IMG/VR virus record: IMGVR_UViG_3300042519_000268
Coordinates: 1 to 35,183 of that record
Length of the DNA: 35,183 bases
Strand: one strand, 5' to 3'
Origin: a virus
Positions 1 to 7,083 of the stretch are shown here, one piece after another. The notes under the pieces are model-generated. The model made no database searches. It was not told the origin of the DNA and saw nothing but the letters and a program-made list of their open reading frames with translations. A program made the translations under genes and the position numbers. The first letter of the stretch is position 1. Each line of letters starts with the position of its first letter.

Positions 1-683
1 CACCGTACCTGTTTCGTTCTACGATCAGGTGTTCCAGGTTGCACGTCTCGTTGGTCCCATGCTGGACACCTCCGAGATTTTCAACACCACTTCGGGTGAA
101 AACATCACTGTTCCGATTATGACCGCCTACAGCACTGCTGCGCTGACGACTGAGGGTTCGGCTATCAGTGAGTCCGACCCCACCTTCTCTAGCATCACGC
201 TGGGCGCTTACAAATATAGTTTCCTCATCGGTGTCAGTAATGAACTGATCGCGGATGCCGGATTTAATTTGGAAAGCCTCCTTGCTGAGCAGGCCGGTAA
301 CGCTATTGGCTTCACCGTCAACGGCGTTCTGACCACCGGAGATGGAAGCGACAAGCCTCGCGGTATTGTCACTGCTTCTGGTTCTGGTATCACTGGTGGA
401 ACCGCTGTTTCTGGCGCGTTCACCGCTGACAACCTGATTGACCTTATTTACTCGCTGGATGGCGCTGCGCGTCGTCTGCCGGGTGTGGGCTTCATGGCTA
501 CCACCTCTTCACTTGGTGCAATGCGGAAGCTCAAGGACAATTCGGGTCAGTACCTTTACCAGGTTGGTGTCGGACAGCCAGACTCGTTTGCTGGTTTCCC
601 CATCTTCGAAAACCCCGCAATGGCCGCTACGGCTCTTTCTGCGAAGAGCGTGATCTTCGGACACCTTCCTTCGTACAAGGTTC
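1..683. repeat. terminal direct repeat, left copy (circular-genome overlap)
   Basis: Bases 1-683 align without gaps to 34501-35183. I count 26 mismatches (about 96% identity): 20 within the first 316 bases and 6 after. Twenty-five lie in third codon positions of the capsid gene and one (base 117) is a second-position change. The simplest reading is the overlap of a circular or terminally redundant phage genome of about 34.5 kb. The mismatches mean that the two ends derive from different but closely related genomes or alleles. Confidence 0.9.
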
Positions 684-826
684 GTATGGCTGGCGGACTT
701 CAGGTTGCGTCAAGCACCGACTACGCATTCAACAAGGACCAGACTTTCTACCGGTTCTTGATGCGCGTCGATGGCGACCTGACTCACGCAGGTCACGTCA
801 AGCACTTCATCGGAAACGCTGCCTAG
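1..826 (+). CDS. major capsid protein (HK97 fold), 5' truncated by the window edge
   Basis: The reading frame is open from base 2 and stops at TAG 824-826; it has no start here because it begins before the window. The second, 5'-complete copy at 34172 shows that base 2 corresponds to residue 111, so the full protein would be about 384 residues, normal for an HK97-type capsid subunit. The visible part begins with the sequence that normally follows the cleaved N-terminal delta domain (VPVSFYDQVFQVARLVGPML) and continues with the usual capsid core. It differs from the second copy by one residue (Ile at codon 116-118 here, Thr there). A strong terminator follows, which fits separate high expression of the capsid gene. 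The family assignment is firm from sequence style and position after portal and protease. Confidence 0.93.
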   Translation, partial: TVPVSFYDQVFQVARLVGPMLDTSEIFNTTSGENITVPIMTAYSTAALTTEGSAISESDPTFSSITLGAYKYSFLIGVSNELIADAGFNLESLLAEQAGNAIGFTVNGVLTTGDGSDKPRGIVTASGSGITGGTAVSGAFTADNLIDLIYSLDGAARRLPGVGFMATTSSLGAMRKLKDNSGQYLYQVGVGQPDSFAGFPIFENPAMAATALSAKSVIFGHLPSYKVRMAGGLQVASSTDYAFNKDQTFYRFLMRVDGDLTHAGHVKHFIGNAA

Positions 827-842
827 TATTTGACGACACGCT

Positions 843-881
843 GAAGGGCCGGGGTGGTGGGTTGCCCCGGCCCTTCTGTTT
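843..881 (+). terminator. rho-independent terminator after the capsid gene
   Basis: A perfect 12-bp GC-rich stem (843-854 pairs with 865-876) with a 10-nt loop is followed by TGTTT. It lies 17 bases after the capsid stop and would limit read-through from the strongly expressed capsid gene into the glycosyltransferase cassette. Confidence 0.88.
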
Positions 882-883
882 GC

Positions 884-889
884 TAGGAT
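884..889 (+). promoter_or_regulatory. -10 element TAGGAT, near-leaderless promoter for the glycosyltransferase cassette
   Basis: TAGGAT ends 7 bases before ATG 897, directly after the terminator, so transcription would start at or next to the start codon. No clear -35 and only a weak Shine-Dalgarno are visible. It belongs to a family of TANNNT-start arrangements found at ten other starts in this genome (usually 6-base spacing). Confidence 0.5.
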
Positions 890-896
890 TCTGTGC

Positions 897-2105
897 ATGG
901 GAAAAAAGGGAAACCCTGCTCACAGGGAACAGTTAAAGGGCGCTATCGGTGTTTGGTCTAATTCTTATGACGCACCGACAGGTTATGGGCAGCAAGTAAA
1001 GTATCTGATTGACCGTATGGTTCGTCACGGGTTTGATGTCGCTAACCTTTCTAACTTTGGTCTTGAGGGCAAGATCGACACGATTAAAACACCGTATGGT
1101 GACGTGAAGCATTTTCCTCGTAGTTTTCACGGGTATTCGCAGGACAGTGCCCCGCTTGACTTTATGACGTGGGCCAATTCGGTTGGAAAGAAAGACTTGT
1201 TCTTTACTTTGTATGACGCTTGGGTTCTTGAGTCGCCAATGTACGAGAAGATGCGTCAGATTTGGTCTTGGATTCCACTAGATCACATTACTTTGCAGTC
1301 GCGGGTGAAAGAGTGGGCTCAACGGCCTAACGTGTTGCCGATTACTATGGCACCGCATGGCAAGCGCCAACTTGACCAGGCGGGTATTGAGAATGTTTAT
1401 ATTCCGCACGGTATTGATACAGAAACGTTGAAAGAGAGCTGGACCTTACCGACCGGCCAGGATGTTCGGGACTATTGGAAGACCCGGGATAAGTTTGTTG
1501 TGGGCGTGGTGGCTGCGAATAAAGCTTCTGGCCTTGTTCACCGTAAAGCATTCAGTGAAAACCTAATGGCCTTCAGCATCTTCAGGAAACGCCACGAGGA
1601 TGCTGTGCTTTACTTGCACACCGATTCGACCGGTAGTGGCATTGGCTGGAATCTTGTGGAGTTGTTGAGTTCTTTGAACGTGCCACAAGAGTCGGTACTT
1701 ATTGTGAACCCGTTGGAGTATCGTTACGGTTCTTCACGCGAGACCTTGGCGTCTTATTACACGGGTATGAATGTTTTGTTGGCTCCTAGCCTCGGTGAGG
1801 GCTTCGGTGTGCCGACGATTGAGGCTCAGGCGTGTGGAACGAGGGTAATTGCGTCTAACTGGGCTGCTTCGCAGGATTTGGTTGCCGAGGATGGTTGGCT
1901 TGTTCAGGGCACACCGTTTTGGGATGCCGGTCAGCACGCGTGGTGGCAGACACCTTCCGTTCCTTCGATTGTAGAAGCTTTGGAGGACGCTTACAAGACC
2001 GGTCAAGATAAGTCTGAAATTGCGGTTGCGTTTGCTAAAGACTTTGATGTTGAGACTGTTTGGGCTCGTGACTGGATGCCTTTGCTTAGGAAAGAATTTG
2101 GATGA
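897..2105 (+). CDS. glycosyltransferase, GT-B fold (group 1 / GT4-like)
   Basis: The 402-residue protein carries the C-terminal GT4 signature: a stretch reading PSLGEGFGVPTIEAQACG near residues 298-315, with the Glu residues that bind the nucleotide-sugar donor, followed by a TRVIAS strand. The N-terminal half has the acceptor-side features of GT-B enzymes (residues about 15-40, with a GYGQQ loop). It would transfer a sugar from an activated donor; substrate and acceptor are unknown. It is the first gene of a cassette of five overlapping genes placed between capsid and head-tail connector genes, expressed from its own promoter after the capsid terminator. The next ORF overlaps its stop (ATGA). 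The class assignment is secure; the role in virion, DNA or host-surface decoration is inference. Confidence 0.88.
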   Translation: MGKKGNPAHREQLKGAIGVWSNSYDAPTGYGQQVKYLIDRMVRHGFDVANLSNFGLEGKIDTIKTPYGDVKHFPRSFHGYSQDSAPLDFMTWANSVGKKDLFFTLYDAWVLESPMYEKMRQIWSWIPLDHITLQSRVKEWAQRPNVLPITMAPHGKRQLDQAGIENVYIPHGIDTETLKESWTLPTGQDVRDYWKTRDKFVVGVVAANKASGLVHRKAFSENLMAFSIFRKRHEDAVLYLHTDSTGSGIGWNLVELLSSLNVPQESVLIVNPLEYRYGSSRETLASYYTGMNVLLAPSLGEGFGVPTIEAQACGTRVIASNWAASQDLVAEDGWLVQGTPFWDAGQHAWWQTPSVPSIVEALEDAYKTGQDKSEIAVAFAKDFDVETVWARDWMPLLRKEFG

Positions 2106-2710
2106 GGCTAGCCCACTTTTATCATGTTTATGCTGATGGGGATTGGTTTACGCCAGCTGTTGAGCATTTAGAAGAGCTTGTTATGTCTGGGTTGATTGAC
2201 AACCTTGATGACATGTTTTTGGGCATTGTGGGTTCGCCCGCTAACCGCAAGAAGGTCAAGTTTGAGTTGCCGGGTGTTGTTGTTGCTGAGGCTGATGAGG
2301 GATGGGAGCAAGTCACCTTAGAAGCCGTACATAAATACGTACAAGATAGTGACGACGCAATCTTCTACGCTCACACTAAGGGTGCTTGGTCTAAGAGCCC
2401 GCTGGCTACTAATTGGCGTGTGTCTATGACGAATGACACTGTGACGCGTTGGCAAGAGTGTGTGACGGCTTTGCGCGACCATGATGCCGCTGGGCCTTTT
2501 TGGTTGAAATCGGTTGAGCGGGAACATGCTGAGCATGATTTCTTTTTTGCCGGCAACTTTTGGTGGGCTCGGTCAGACTATTTGCGCACACTGCCACCGT
2601 TGAAGGTTGAGAATCGGTTCCAGGCTGAGGGGTGGATTGGTTTACGTCAGCCCCGGGTGAAGGATATGCGTCCCGGCTTGGCGACTTGGGGGAACTTTTG
2701 GCAACCGTAA
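2102..2710 (+). CDS. putative glycosyltransferase-like protein of the sugar cassette
   Basis: The 202-residue protein starts at an ATG overlapping the upstream stop by 4 bases, implying translational coupling. I do not see a complete standard glycosyltransferase signature. The middle (YAHTKGAWSKSP near residue 92) and the later FFFAGNFWWARSDYL segment (near residue 148) resemble proteins annotated as glycosyltransferase or rhamnan-synthesis-F-like in phage and bacterial surface-polysaccharide loci, where an aromatic-rich 'GNFWWAR' segment follows a 'HTKG' motif. Position between two glycosyltransferase-type genes supports a sugar-transfer role. Function is inferred from resemblance and context only. 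Confidence 0.6.
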   Translation: MRLAHFYHVYADGDWFTPAVEHLEELVMSGLIDNLDDMFLGIVGSPANRKKVKFELPGVVVAEADEGWEQVTLEAVHKYVQDSDDAIFYAHTKGAWSKSPLATNWRVSMTNDTVTRWQECVTALRDHDAAGPFWLKSVEREHAEHDFFFAGNFWWARSDYLRTLPPLKVENRFQAEGWIGLRQPRVKDMRPGLATWGNFWQP

Positions 2711-3357
2711 TCCTTACATCTGTGTACGGCAACTTTGACCCGTTGAGGCCGTTGCCGAAGAACCACGGCTTCGACAGGGCTGTCTGTGTAACCGATAACC
2801 CTGACTTATCGGCTGACGGTTGGGAGATTGTTGTGGTGCCTAGCAATCTGTCGCCACGGTTGGCTGCGAAGCGCGCCAAGATGATGCCATTCGATTTCGT
2901 GAAGGCCGAGTTCGCTGTGTGGATTGATGCAGCGTTTGAGATTGTTGGTGACGGTTTTCGAGAGTTTTGCGAGAAGGCCATAGAGGGCAAGGATATTGTG
3001 GTGTGGGACCACCCCGACAGGCATATGCGACCTGACGCTTTTGCAGAAGCAGCGTACTCGCGCACTATGGCCAAGTATGGGGATCAGGACTTGGAAGGCC
3101 AGGCGGCTCACTATTTGAGTGATGGTTTGCTTGCGGGTTCTGGTTTGTGGGCCTGTGGGACGATTGTGTGGCGTAACCGTGAAAAGGCGCGAGAATTCGG
3201 TCGGCGCTGGTATGACGAGAATGTTAGGTGGACGATTCAGGATCAGATAAGCTTCCCTTATCTTGTGTGGAAGTTGCAACCCAACTTTGGCGTGTTTCCT
3301 GCGCACGAGTATGAGAATCCTTATTTGAGGTGGTGGATGCATGAGCGAAACGTTTGA
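2698..3357 (+). CDS. DUF616-like glycosyltransferase-type protein
   Basis: The protein shows the order typical of DUF616 (TOD1/MUCI70-like) proteins: an N-terminal TSVYGNFDPLRPL segment, CVTDNPDL, GWEIVVVP, then PRLAAKRAKMMPFDF and AVWIDAAFEI, where the acidic pair probably takes the DXD-like role. DUF616 is regarded as glycosyltransferase-like. The frame is open further upstream (GTG at 2632), but that would overlap the previous gene by 79 bases. TTG 2698 has a GGGGG stretch 5 bases upstream and gives a 13-base overlap, so I prefer it; the N-terminus is uncertain. It overlaps the methyltransferase start by 17 bases. Confidence 0.68.
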   Translation: MATVILTSVYGNFDPLRPLPKNHGFDRAVCVTDNPDLSADGWEIVVVPSNLSPRLAAKRAKMMPFDFVKAEFAVWIDAAFEIVGDGFREFCEKAIEGKDIVVWDHPDRHMRPDAFAEAAYSRTMAKYGDQDLEGQAAHYLSDGLLAGSGLWACGTIVWRNREKAREFGRRWYDENVRWTIQDQISFPYLVWKLQPNFGVFPAHEYENPYLRWWMHERNV

Positions 3358-3868
3358 GCGTATAGCGGCCGATCAGGTTGAGGCGCAGGCTGGGCACGTT
3401 TACCGGTACCTGTCGGCGTTGGACTGGATTGAACGCGATCAGAAAGTTATTGACGTGGCCTGCGGTGTCGGTTATGGCGCAAAGATTCTTGCTGAAAAGA
3501 ACGTTGACTATTTTGGTGTTGACAAGATTGAGGCCGACAAACAATACATTCGGTACGGCAACTGGCTGTTTGGTGTGGACTTGAACACTCACCGTTTGAA
3601 CTGGAAGGGCGATGTTGCTATCTGCTTTGAGACTCTTGAGCATTTAGAAAACCCACAACACTTGGCTGACGAGCTTATGGCTGCCGCCCCCGTAATTGTT
3701 GTTTCGGTTCCTACCCGGCCAACGAAACACATAAACGAATATCACTTGCATGACTTCACGGTTGATGACATTCTGGCAATGTTCGACAAGGTAGAACTTG
3801 TTCACCTTGAGGATCAACCAGAAGAACTGTCACACATCTTTGTCTTCAGGAAGCCTGATGCTGCCTAA
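3341..3868 (+). CDS. class I SAM-dependent methyltransferase
   Basis: The 175-residue protein has motif I VIDVACGVGYG (residues about 36-46) for S-adenosylmethionine, an acidic motif II residue in FGVDKIEAD, and the post-motif CFETLEHLENP typical of small Methyltransf_11-like enzymes. This motif set is common in O-methyltransferases acting on sugars, lipids or small metabolites, not in DNA methyltransferases (no PPY motif). Its place inside the sugar cassette suggests it may methylate a sugar made or attached by its neighbours; that is inference. It overlaps both flanking genes. Confidence 0.82.
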   Translation: MSETFERIAADQVEAQAGHVYRYLSALDWIERDQKVIDVACGVGYGAKILAEKNVDYFGVDKIEADKQYIRYGNWLFGVDLNTHRLNWKGDVAICFETLEHLENPQHLADELMAAAPVIVVSVPTRPTKHINEYHLHDFTVDDILAMFDKVELVHLEDQPEELSHIFVFRKPDAA

Positions 3869-4514
3869 CCTGATTGTGCCGGTGTTGAACCGGTACGACT
3901 TGTTGGACAGGATGATTGCGAGTATCGATTACCCGGTACGCGATCTGCTGGTTGTTGATAATGGTGGCGAGCTGACTTCTCTTTTATCAAACGATTTTAT
4001 TCACAATTTGCATGTTTTGAATATGCCGAGCAATCTCGGTGTGGCTGCTTCGTGGAATCTGGGCATAAAGTCGTTTTATGGTGACAGTTTGTGGTTTTTT
4101 GCTTCCAATGACATGTGGTTTAAGCCAGGTGCCCTTGAAACGCTTTCTACGGCCCGTAGAGACGAGATAAGCCTTGCAAGGGACTTTCCCTTTTGGCAAA
4201 CGTTTTCTATCGGTGACGAGGCTCTCGGCAAGCTCGGTTTGTTTGACGAGGGGTTTTTTCCCGCATATTTTGAGGACACGGAATACAAGCGCCGTGCGGA
4301 ACACTTTGGGGTGAATGTTCGGTTGCTTGACGTAGACACCGGACACGATAACTCGTCAACAATAAACAGCAACCCGGTTTATCGTTCGCAAAACGACAGA
4401 ACGTATAGCAACAATCAGGCCTATTTTGATAGGAAGGTTGCTAACAATGATTATGGTCCCGGTGGCTGGCTTTTAGAGCGACGGCGACTCAATGCCTGGG
4501 ACGCTCCGCGATAG
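3858..4514 (+). CDS. glycosyltransferase family 2-like (GT-A) protein
   Basis: The start is ATG 3858, which overlaps the upstream stop by 11 bases. The N-terminus LIVPVLNRYDLLDRMIASI and LLVVDNGG (residues about 4-35) are the typical GT2 nucleotide-binding start. NLGVAASWNLGIKSF (residues about 56-70) is the conserved GT2 segment, and FFASNDMWF supplies the DXD-like acidic position. A LGLFDEGFFPAYFEDTEYKRR segment in the second half matches the GT2 acceptor-side ED motif. At 218 residues it is short but complete in these motifs. It closes the glycosylation cassette; a 20-base gap with a strong Shine-Dalgarno then starts the connector gene. Confidence 0.85.
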   Translation: MLPNLIVPVLNRYDLLDRMIASIDYPVRDLLVVDNGGELTSLLSNDFIHNLHVLNMPSNLGVAASWNLGIKSFYGDSLWFFASNDMWFKPGALETLSTARRDEISLARDFPFWQTFSIGDEALGKLGLFDEGFFPAYFEDTEYKRRAEHFGVNVRLLDVDTGHDNSSTINSNPVYRSQNDRTYSNNQAYFDRKVANNDYGPGGWLLERRRLNAWDAPR

Positions 4515-4534
4515 ACTAGATACGGAGGTTTATT

Positions 4535-5131
4535 GTGACAATTATTAACGGCTATACCGATCTAAACACGTTGAAGCTTTCTTTGAAAATCACTGACACC
4601 GTGGATGATGCCTGGTTGACCATTTGTATCAACGCGGCATCACGCGCTATCGACAACTTTTGTGAACGTGTTTTCTATCAGACTTCAGCAACACGCGTTT
4701 ATGCACCTAACGACAATTTTGTAACAGAAATCGATGACCTGGTTACTTTGACCACGTTGAAGACATCCACTAACGTTGACGGTGTTTTTGATCAGACATG
4801 GAAAGCCAACGATTACCAGTTGGAGCCGTTGAACGGTATTGCTGGCGGTATTCCTAGTCCGCGCACGTTGGTTCGCGCCGTTAACGATTACTGGTTCCCT
4901 ACCGCTGGGCAGGAAGCTACCGTACAAATCGTCGGAACGTTCGGTTGGGCTGCTATCCCTGACGCGATTGAGCAAGCATGTATTTTGCAGTCCGCACGGT
5001 ACTTCAAGCGGGGCGATAGCCCGATGGGCGTGGCCGGCTTTGGTGAGGGAATGGGCGTTGTGCGGTTGTCACGTATTGACCCTGACATTGCAACTTTGTT
5101 GGAGCCGTATCAGCGCGTCAGGATGGCGTAA
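4535..5131 (+). CDS. head-tail connector protein (HK97 gp6-like)
   Basis: The 198-residue protein starts at GTG 4535 with a perfect GGAGG (4524-4528). The opening (YTDLNTLKLSLKI, then AINAASRAIDNFCERVF-like text) is the typical helical N-terminus of gp6/gp15-type adaptor proteins, which form a ring under the portal. A beta-rich middle and a final helical part (EQACILQSARYFKRGD) also fit. Gene order connector, neck, tail tube, tail chaperone, tape measure supports the call. It shares a base with the next start (TAATG). Confidence 0.75.
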   Translation: MTIINGYTDLNTLKLSLKITDTVDDAWLTICINAASRAIDNFCERVFYQTSATRVYAPNDNFVTEIDDLVTLTTLKTSTNVDGVFDQTWKANDYQLEPLNGIAGGIPSPRTLVRAVNDYWFPTAGQEATVQIVGTFGWAAIPDAIEQACILQSARYFKRGDSPMGVAGFGEGMGVVRLSRIDPDIATLLEPYQRVRMA

Positions 5132-5538
5132 TGTCTGTCGATATTCAGGCCATTAGGGAGCGCATAGCAGTCAACCTTGCGACTATCGCGGGTTTGCGCA
5201 CCGAAGAGAACGTGCCGGATGTGGTTAATCCCCCGGTGGCCGTTGTGGCTTTGGAGCAAATCGCTTACGACGGTGCTTTCCAGCAAGGTTTGACCACTTT
5301 AGAATTCAACATTTTTGTTGTTGTGTCACGCGCTTCGGAGCGTATGGCTCAACGCAAGCTCAACCAGTTCGTTGCACCTACCGGGACGTTCAGCATCAAG
5401 TCTGCGGTAGAATCGGATAGGAGGCTTAACAATCTCGTCGCGGATTTACGAGTTCGTAGCGTGACCAACATAGGCTCTCTGCAACTGGATGATCAAGAAT
5501 ATATGGCGGCTGAATTTGCTGTCGTTGTTTATGTATAA
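5131..5538 (+). CDS. neck / tail-terminator-like protein
   Basis: The 135-residue protein starts with an ATG overlapping the connector stop. It has no motif I can name with certainty, but size, an N-terminal helix (IQAIRERIAVNLATI) followed by alternating beta strands (LTTLEFNIFVVVSR, AEFAVVVYV), and its place between connector and tail tube gene match the head-closure or tail-terminator proteins of siphoviruses. Those proteins cap the tail tube and join it to the head. The function is from position and general architecture. Confidence 0.6.
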   Translation: MSVDIQAIRERIAVNLATIAGLRTEENVPDVVNPPVAVVALEQIAYDGAFQQGLTTLEFNIFVVVSRASERMAQRKLNQFVAPTGTFSIKSAVESDRRLNNLVADLRVRSVTNIGSLQLDDQEYMAAEFAVVVYV

Positions 5539-5549
5539 GGAGAAATAAA

Positions 5550-5960
5550 TTGGCAAAGTATGTAGTTACAAGCCAAAAGGTTAGTGTGAACGGAAATGAC
5601 GTTTCTAACGCTTGCGCCCGCGCTGAGCTTGTGCTTAACGCTGCCGAGGTTGAGACGACAGACTTTGGTTCCGCTGGTTGGACCGAGGTTGTCGGTGGTT
5701 TGAAGAGTGGTCAGTTGACCCTTGATTTCCACAGCGACTTTGGTGCTGGCGGGGTCTCCGCCCTCTTCCAAGACCTTGTTGGCACTATTGGTACGTTTGT
5801 GGTTATTGCTAACGGAACAGCCGCTTCGGCTCAGACGCCCGCATATTCCGCAACCGCGCTTATCAACAGCTTCACCCCCGTCGCCGGGGCAGTCGGAGAT
5901 TTGGCTACGTTCTCAGTGACGTTCCCAACCACCGGCGCTGTCGGCTACGGAACTGCTTAA
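5550..5960 (+). CDS. major tail (tube) protein
   Basis: The 136-residue, beta-rich protein starts at TTG 5550, preceded by AAGGAG at 5537-5542. It contains the order expected for a siphovirus tube subunit: an N-terminal strand with a small insertion (SVNGNDVSNACARAEL), a central TDFGSAGWTEVVGGLKSG segment, and a C-terminal strand pair ending in ATFSVTFPTTGAVGYGTA, which resembles actinophage major tail proteins. It sits immediately upstream of the frameshifted tail assembly chaperone, the standard position. Confidence 0.75.
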   Translation: MAKYVVTSQKVSVNGNDVSNACARAELVLNAAEVETTDFGSAGWTEVVGGLKSGQLTLDFHSDFGAGGVSALFQDLVGTIGTFVVIANGTAASAQTPAYSATALINSFTPVAGAVGDLATFSVTFPTTGAVGYGTA

Positions 5961-5966
5961 TTGTTG

Positions 5967-5972
5967 TAAGCT
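5967..5972 (+). promoter_or_regulatory. -10 element TAAGCT, leaderless start of the tail chaperone gene
   Basis: TAAGCT is followed by exactly 6 bases and ATG 5979, and no Shine-Dalgarno is present. This matches the leaderless arrangement seen at many other starts in this genome. Confidence 0.5.
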
Positions 5973-5978
5973 AACGGT

Positions 5979-6230
5979 ATGAGAATCAACCTACACATTC
6001 AGTTCGTGGACGGCACGGCAAAAACAGTTACCTGTGGCGCTGCTGACCTTGTTGCTTTTGAGGACAAGTACGGCATTAGCGTTACGAAGCTGGCTGAGGA
6101 AACTCGGATCGGCTGGTTGCTCTTTTTGGCGTGGCACTCGGAGAAGCGCACTGGCAGTACCAAAGCTGAATACGACAAATGGCTGGAAACAGTGGAAACT
6201 GTGGGGGAGTCTGAAGAAGACCCAAAATAG
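5979..6230 (+). CDS. tail assembly chaperone, short product (gpG-like)
   Basis: The 83-residue product terminates at TAG 6228-6230. Size and position between tail tube and tape measure genes match lambda gpG-type chaperones, which hold the tape measure protein during tail assembly. The last sense codons form the slippery sequence C CCA AAA directly before the stop, so a fraction of ribosomes shift to the -1 frame and make the longer product. No Shine-Dalgarno is visible; a TAAGCT box 6 bases upstream suggests leaderless initiation. Confidence 0.8.
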   Translation: MRINLHIQFVDGTAKTVTCGAADLVAFEDKYGISVTKLAEETRIGWLLFLAWHSEKRTGSTKAEYDKWLETVETVGESEEDPK

Positions 6231-6379
6231 TTGGCCTCGGTGAGGCTTCTGCTCACTGGTACATCGCTGGTATAGCTGCTGAGACGGGTATTAGTCCCAG
6301 AGAGTTGCTACAACTCGATGACAGGATGCTTTGGACAATCCAGAGATGGTTAGTCGCAAGGAACCTGCCTAGACACTAG
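5979..6379 (+). CDS. tail assembly chaperone, -1 frameshift product (gpGT-like)
   Basis: At 6221-6227 the heptamer C CCA AAA (X XXY YYZ) lets the ribosome slip back one base. Reading then continues ATA GTT GGC from 6227 to TAG 6377-6379, adding 50 residues (IVGLGEASAHWYIAG... ending LPRH) for 133 in total. The -1 extension has no start codon near its beginning and is a sensible protein (DDRMLWTIQRWLVARN near the end), typical of actinophage T-domain extensions. A UUCG-loop terminator follows 2 bases later. The slippery site, the intact extension and the location together make this strong. Confidence 0.88.
6221..6227 (+). other. programmed -1 ribosomal frameshift site CCCAAAA
   Basis: This is a canonical X XXY YYZ heptamer in the reading register of the short chaperone ORF, placed immediately before its stop codon. 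Slippage of both tRNAs by one base links it to the downstream open frame ending at 6379. Confidence 0.88.
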
Positions 6380-6381
6380 GG

Positions 6382-6410
6382 AACCGCCCCTTCGGGGGCG
6401 GTTTTCTTTT
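6382..6410 (+). terminator. rho-independent terminator with UUCG tetraloop
   Basis: A perfect 9-bp stem (6382-6390 with 6395-6403) is closed by the extra-stable C(UUCG)G loop and followed by TTCTTTT. It separates the connector/tail-tube/chaperone unit from the tape measure unit. A TAGAAT box at 6414-6419 just after it may be the -10 of the next transcript. Confidence 0.88.
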
Positions 6411-6442
6411 GGGTAGAATGGTTATAGGCGTTAGGCGGGTGT

Positions 6443-7081
6443 ATGTCGGAGTATCGCATTGATATCAATTACAGCGATTTGGCGCGCTTGGTGAACCGTC
6501 TTAATAAGATTGAGCCTGATCTTAGCCGTGTGATGCGATCTGAGTGGAAAGAGATTGTTGAGCCGGCTAGGGCGCGTTTGACGGCCAGTTTGAAAGCCGG
6601 GCCTAACCCGCCGTTGTCGGGTATGCGTAAGCGTGGTTCACCGGTGTCTAAGACGTGGAATAACCGTGGGCAGTCTAGCCGTGTTCAGGTACAGGTTCGG
6701 GCTGGCAACAAAGTTATTTCTCAGATGCGCAATCAGACCATGTTGCGACTTGTGATTCGGTCTGCCGCTACGATCATTGCGGATATGGCTGGCCGTGGCG
6801 GAAAGTTTATGACGCCTGCCGGGACAAAGACTGACTGGTATTTGTATACGAACCCGTTGTTTGCGAATACTTATGGGCCGAATAGTAAGCCTGGTTTCCG
6901 TCGCCATACTGTGACTAGCCAGGGTGAGATAATGATAAATAAGCTTAATGGCCGTTGGGGTGGTGGCCCTTCCCGTAAGGCCTACCCGACTGTTGAGAAG
7001 TCTTTGCCTTCGGTTCGGGAGAAGTTGGCTGAAAACATTGGTAAGTACGTTGAGTTGACTAACAGAGAGTTGGGTCCGTAA
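6443..7081 (+). CDS. putative tail component upstream of the tape measure
   Basis: The 212-residue basic protein lies between the tail chaperone and the tape measure gene, 2 bases before the latter. It starts with a helical segment (DLARLVNRLNKIEPDLSRVMRSEW) and has a basic middle rich in Arg/Lys, followed by GGGPSRKAYPTVEKSLPSVREKLAENI. The overall plan (N-terminal helix, 'arthritis of Arg', final helix) recalls gp10-type tail-completion proteins, but I cannot confirm that family. A structural or assembly role is inferred from position. The start ATG 6443 has a GGCGGGTG stretch just upstream. Confidence 0.5.
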   Translation: MSEYRIDINYSDLARLVNRLNKIEPDLSRVMRSEWKEIVEPARARLTASLKAGPNPPLSGMRKRGSPVSKTWNNRGQSSRVQVQVRAGNKVISQMRNQTMLRLVIRSAATIIADMAGRGGKFMTPAGTKTDWYLYTNPLFANTYGPNSKPGFRRHTVTSQGEIMINKLNGRWGGGPSRKAYPTVEKSLPSVREKLAENIGKYVELTNRELGP

Positions 7082-7083
7082 AC

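Noticed and set aside
2424-3357. Long minus-strand frames (2424-3074, 2806-3342) opposite the glycosyltransferase genes
   Set aside because: The plus-strand frames carry family motifs and overlapping gene starts; the minus frames lack initiation signals and conserved motifs.
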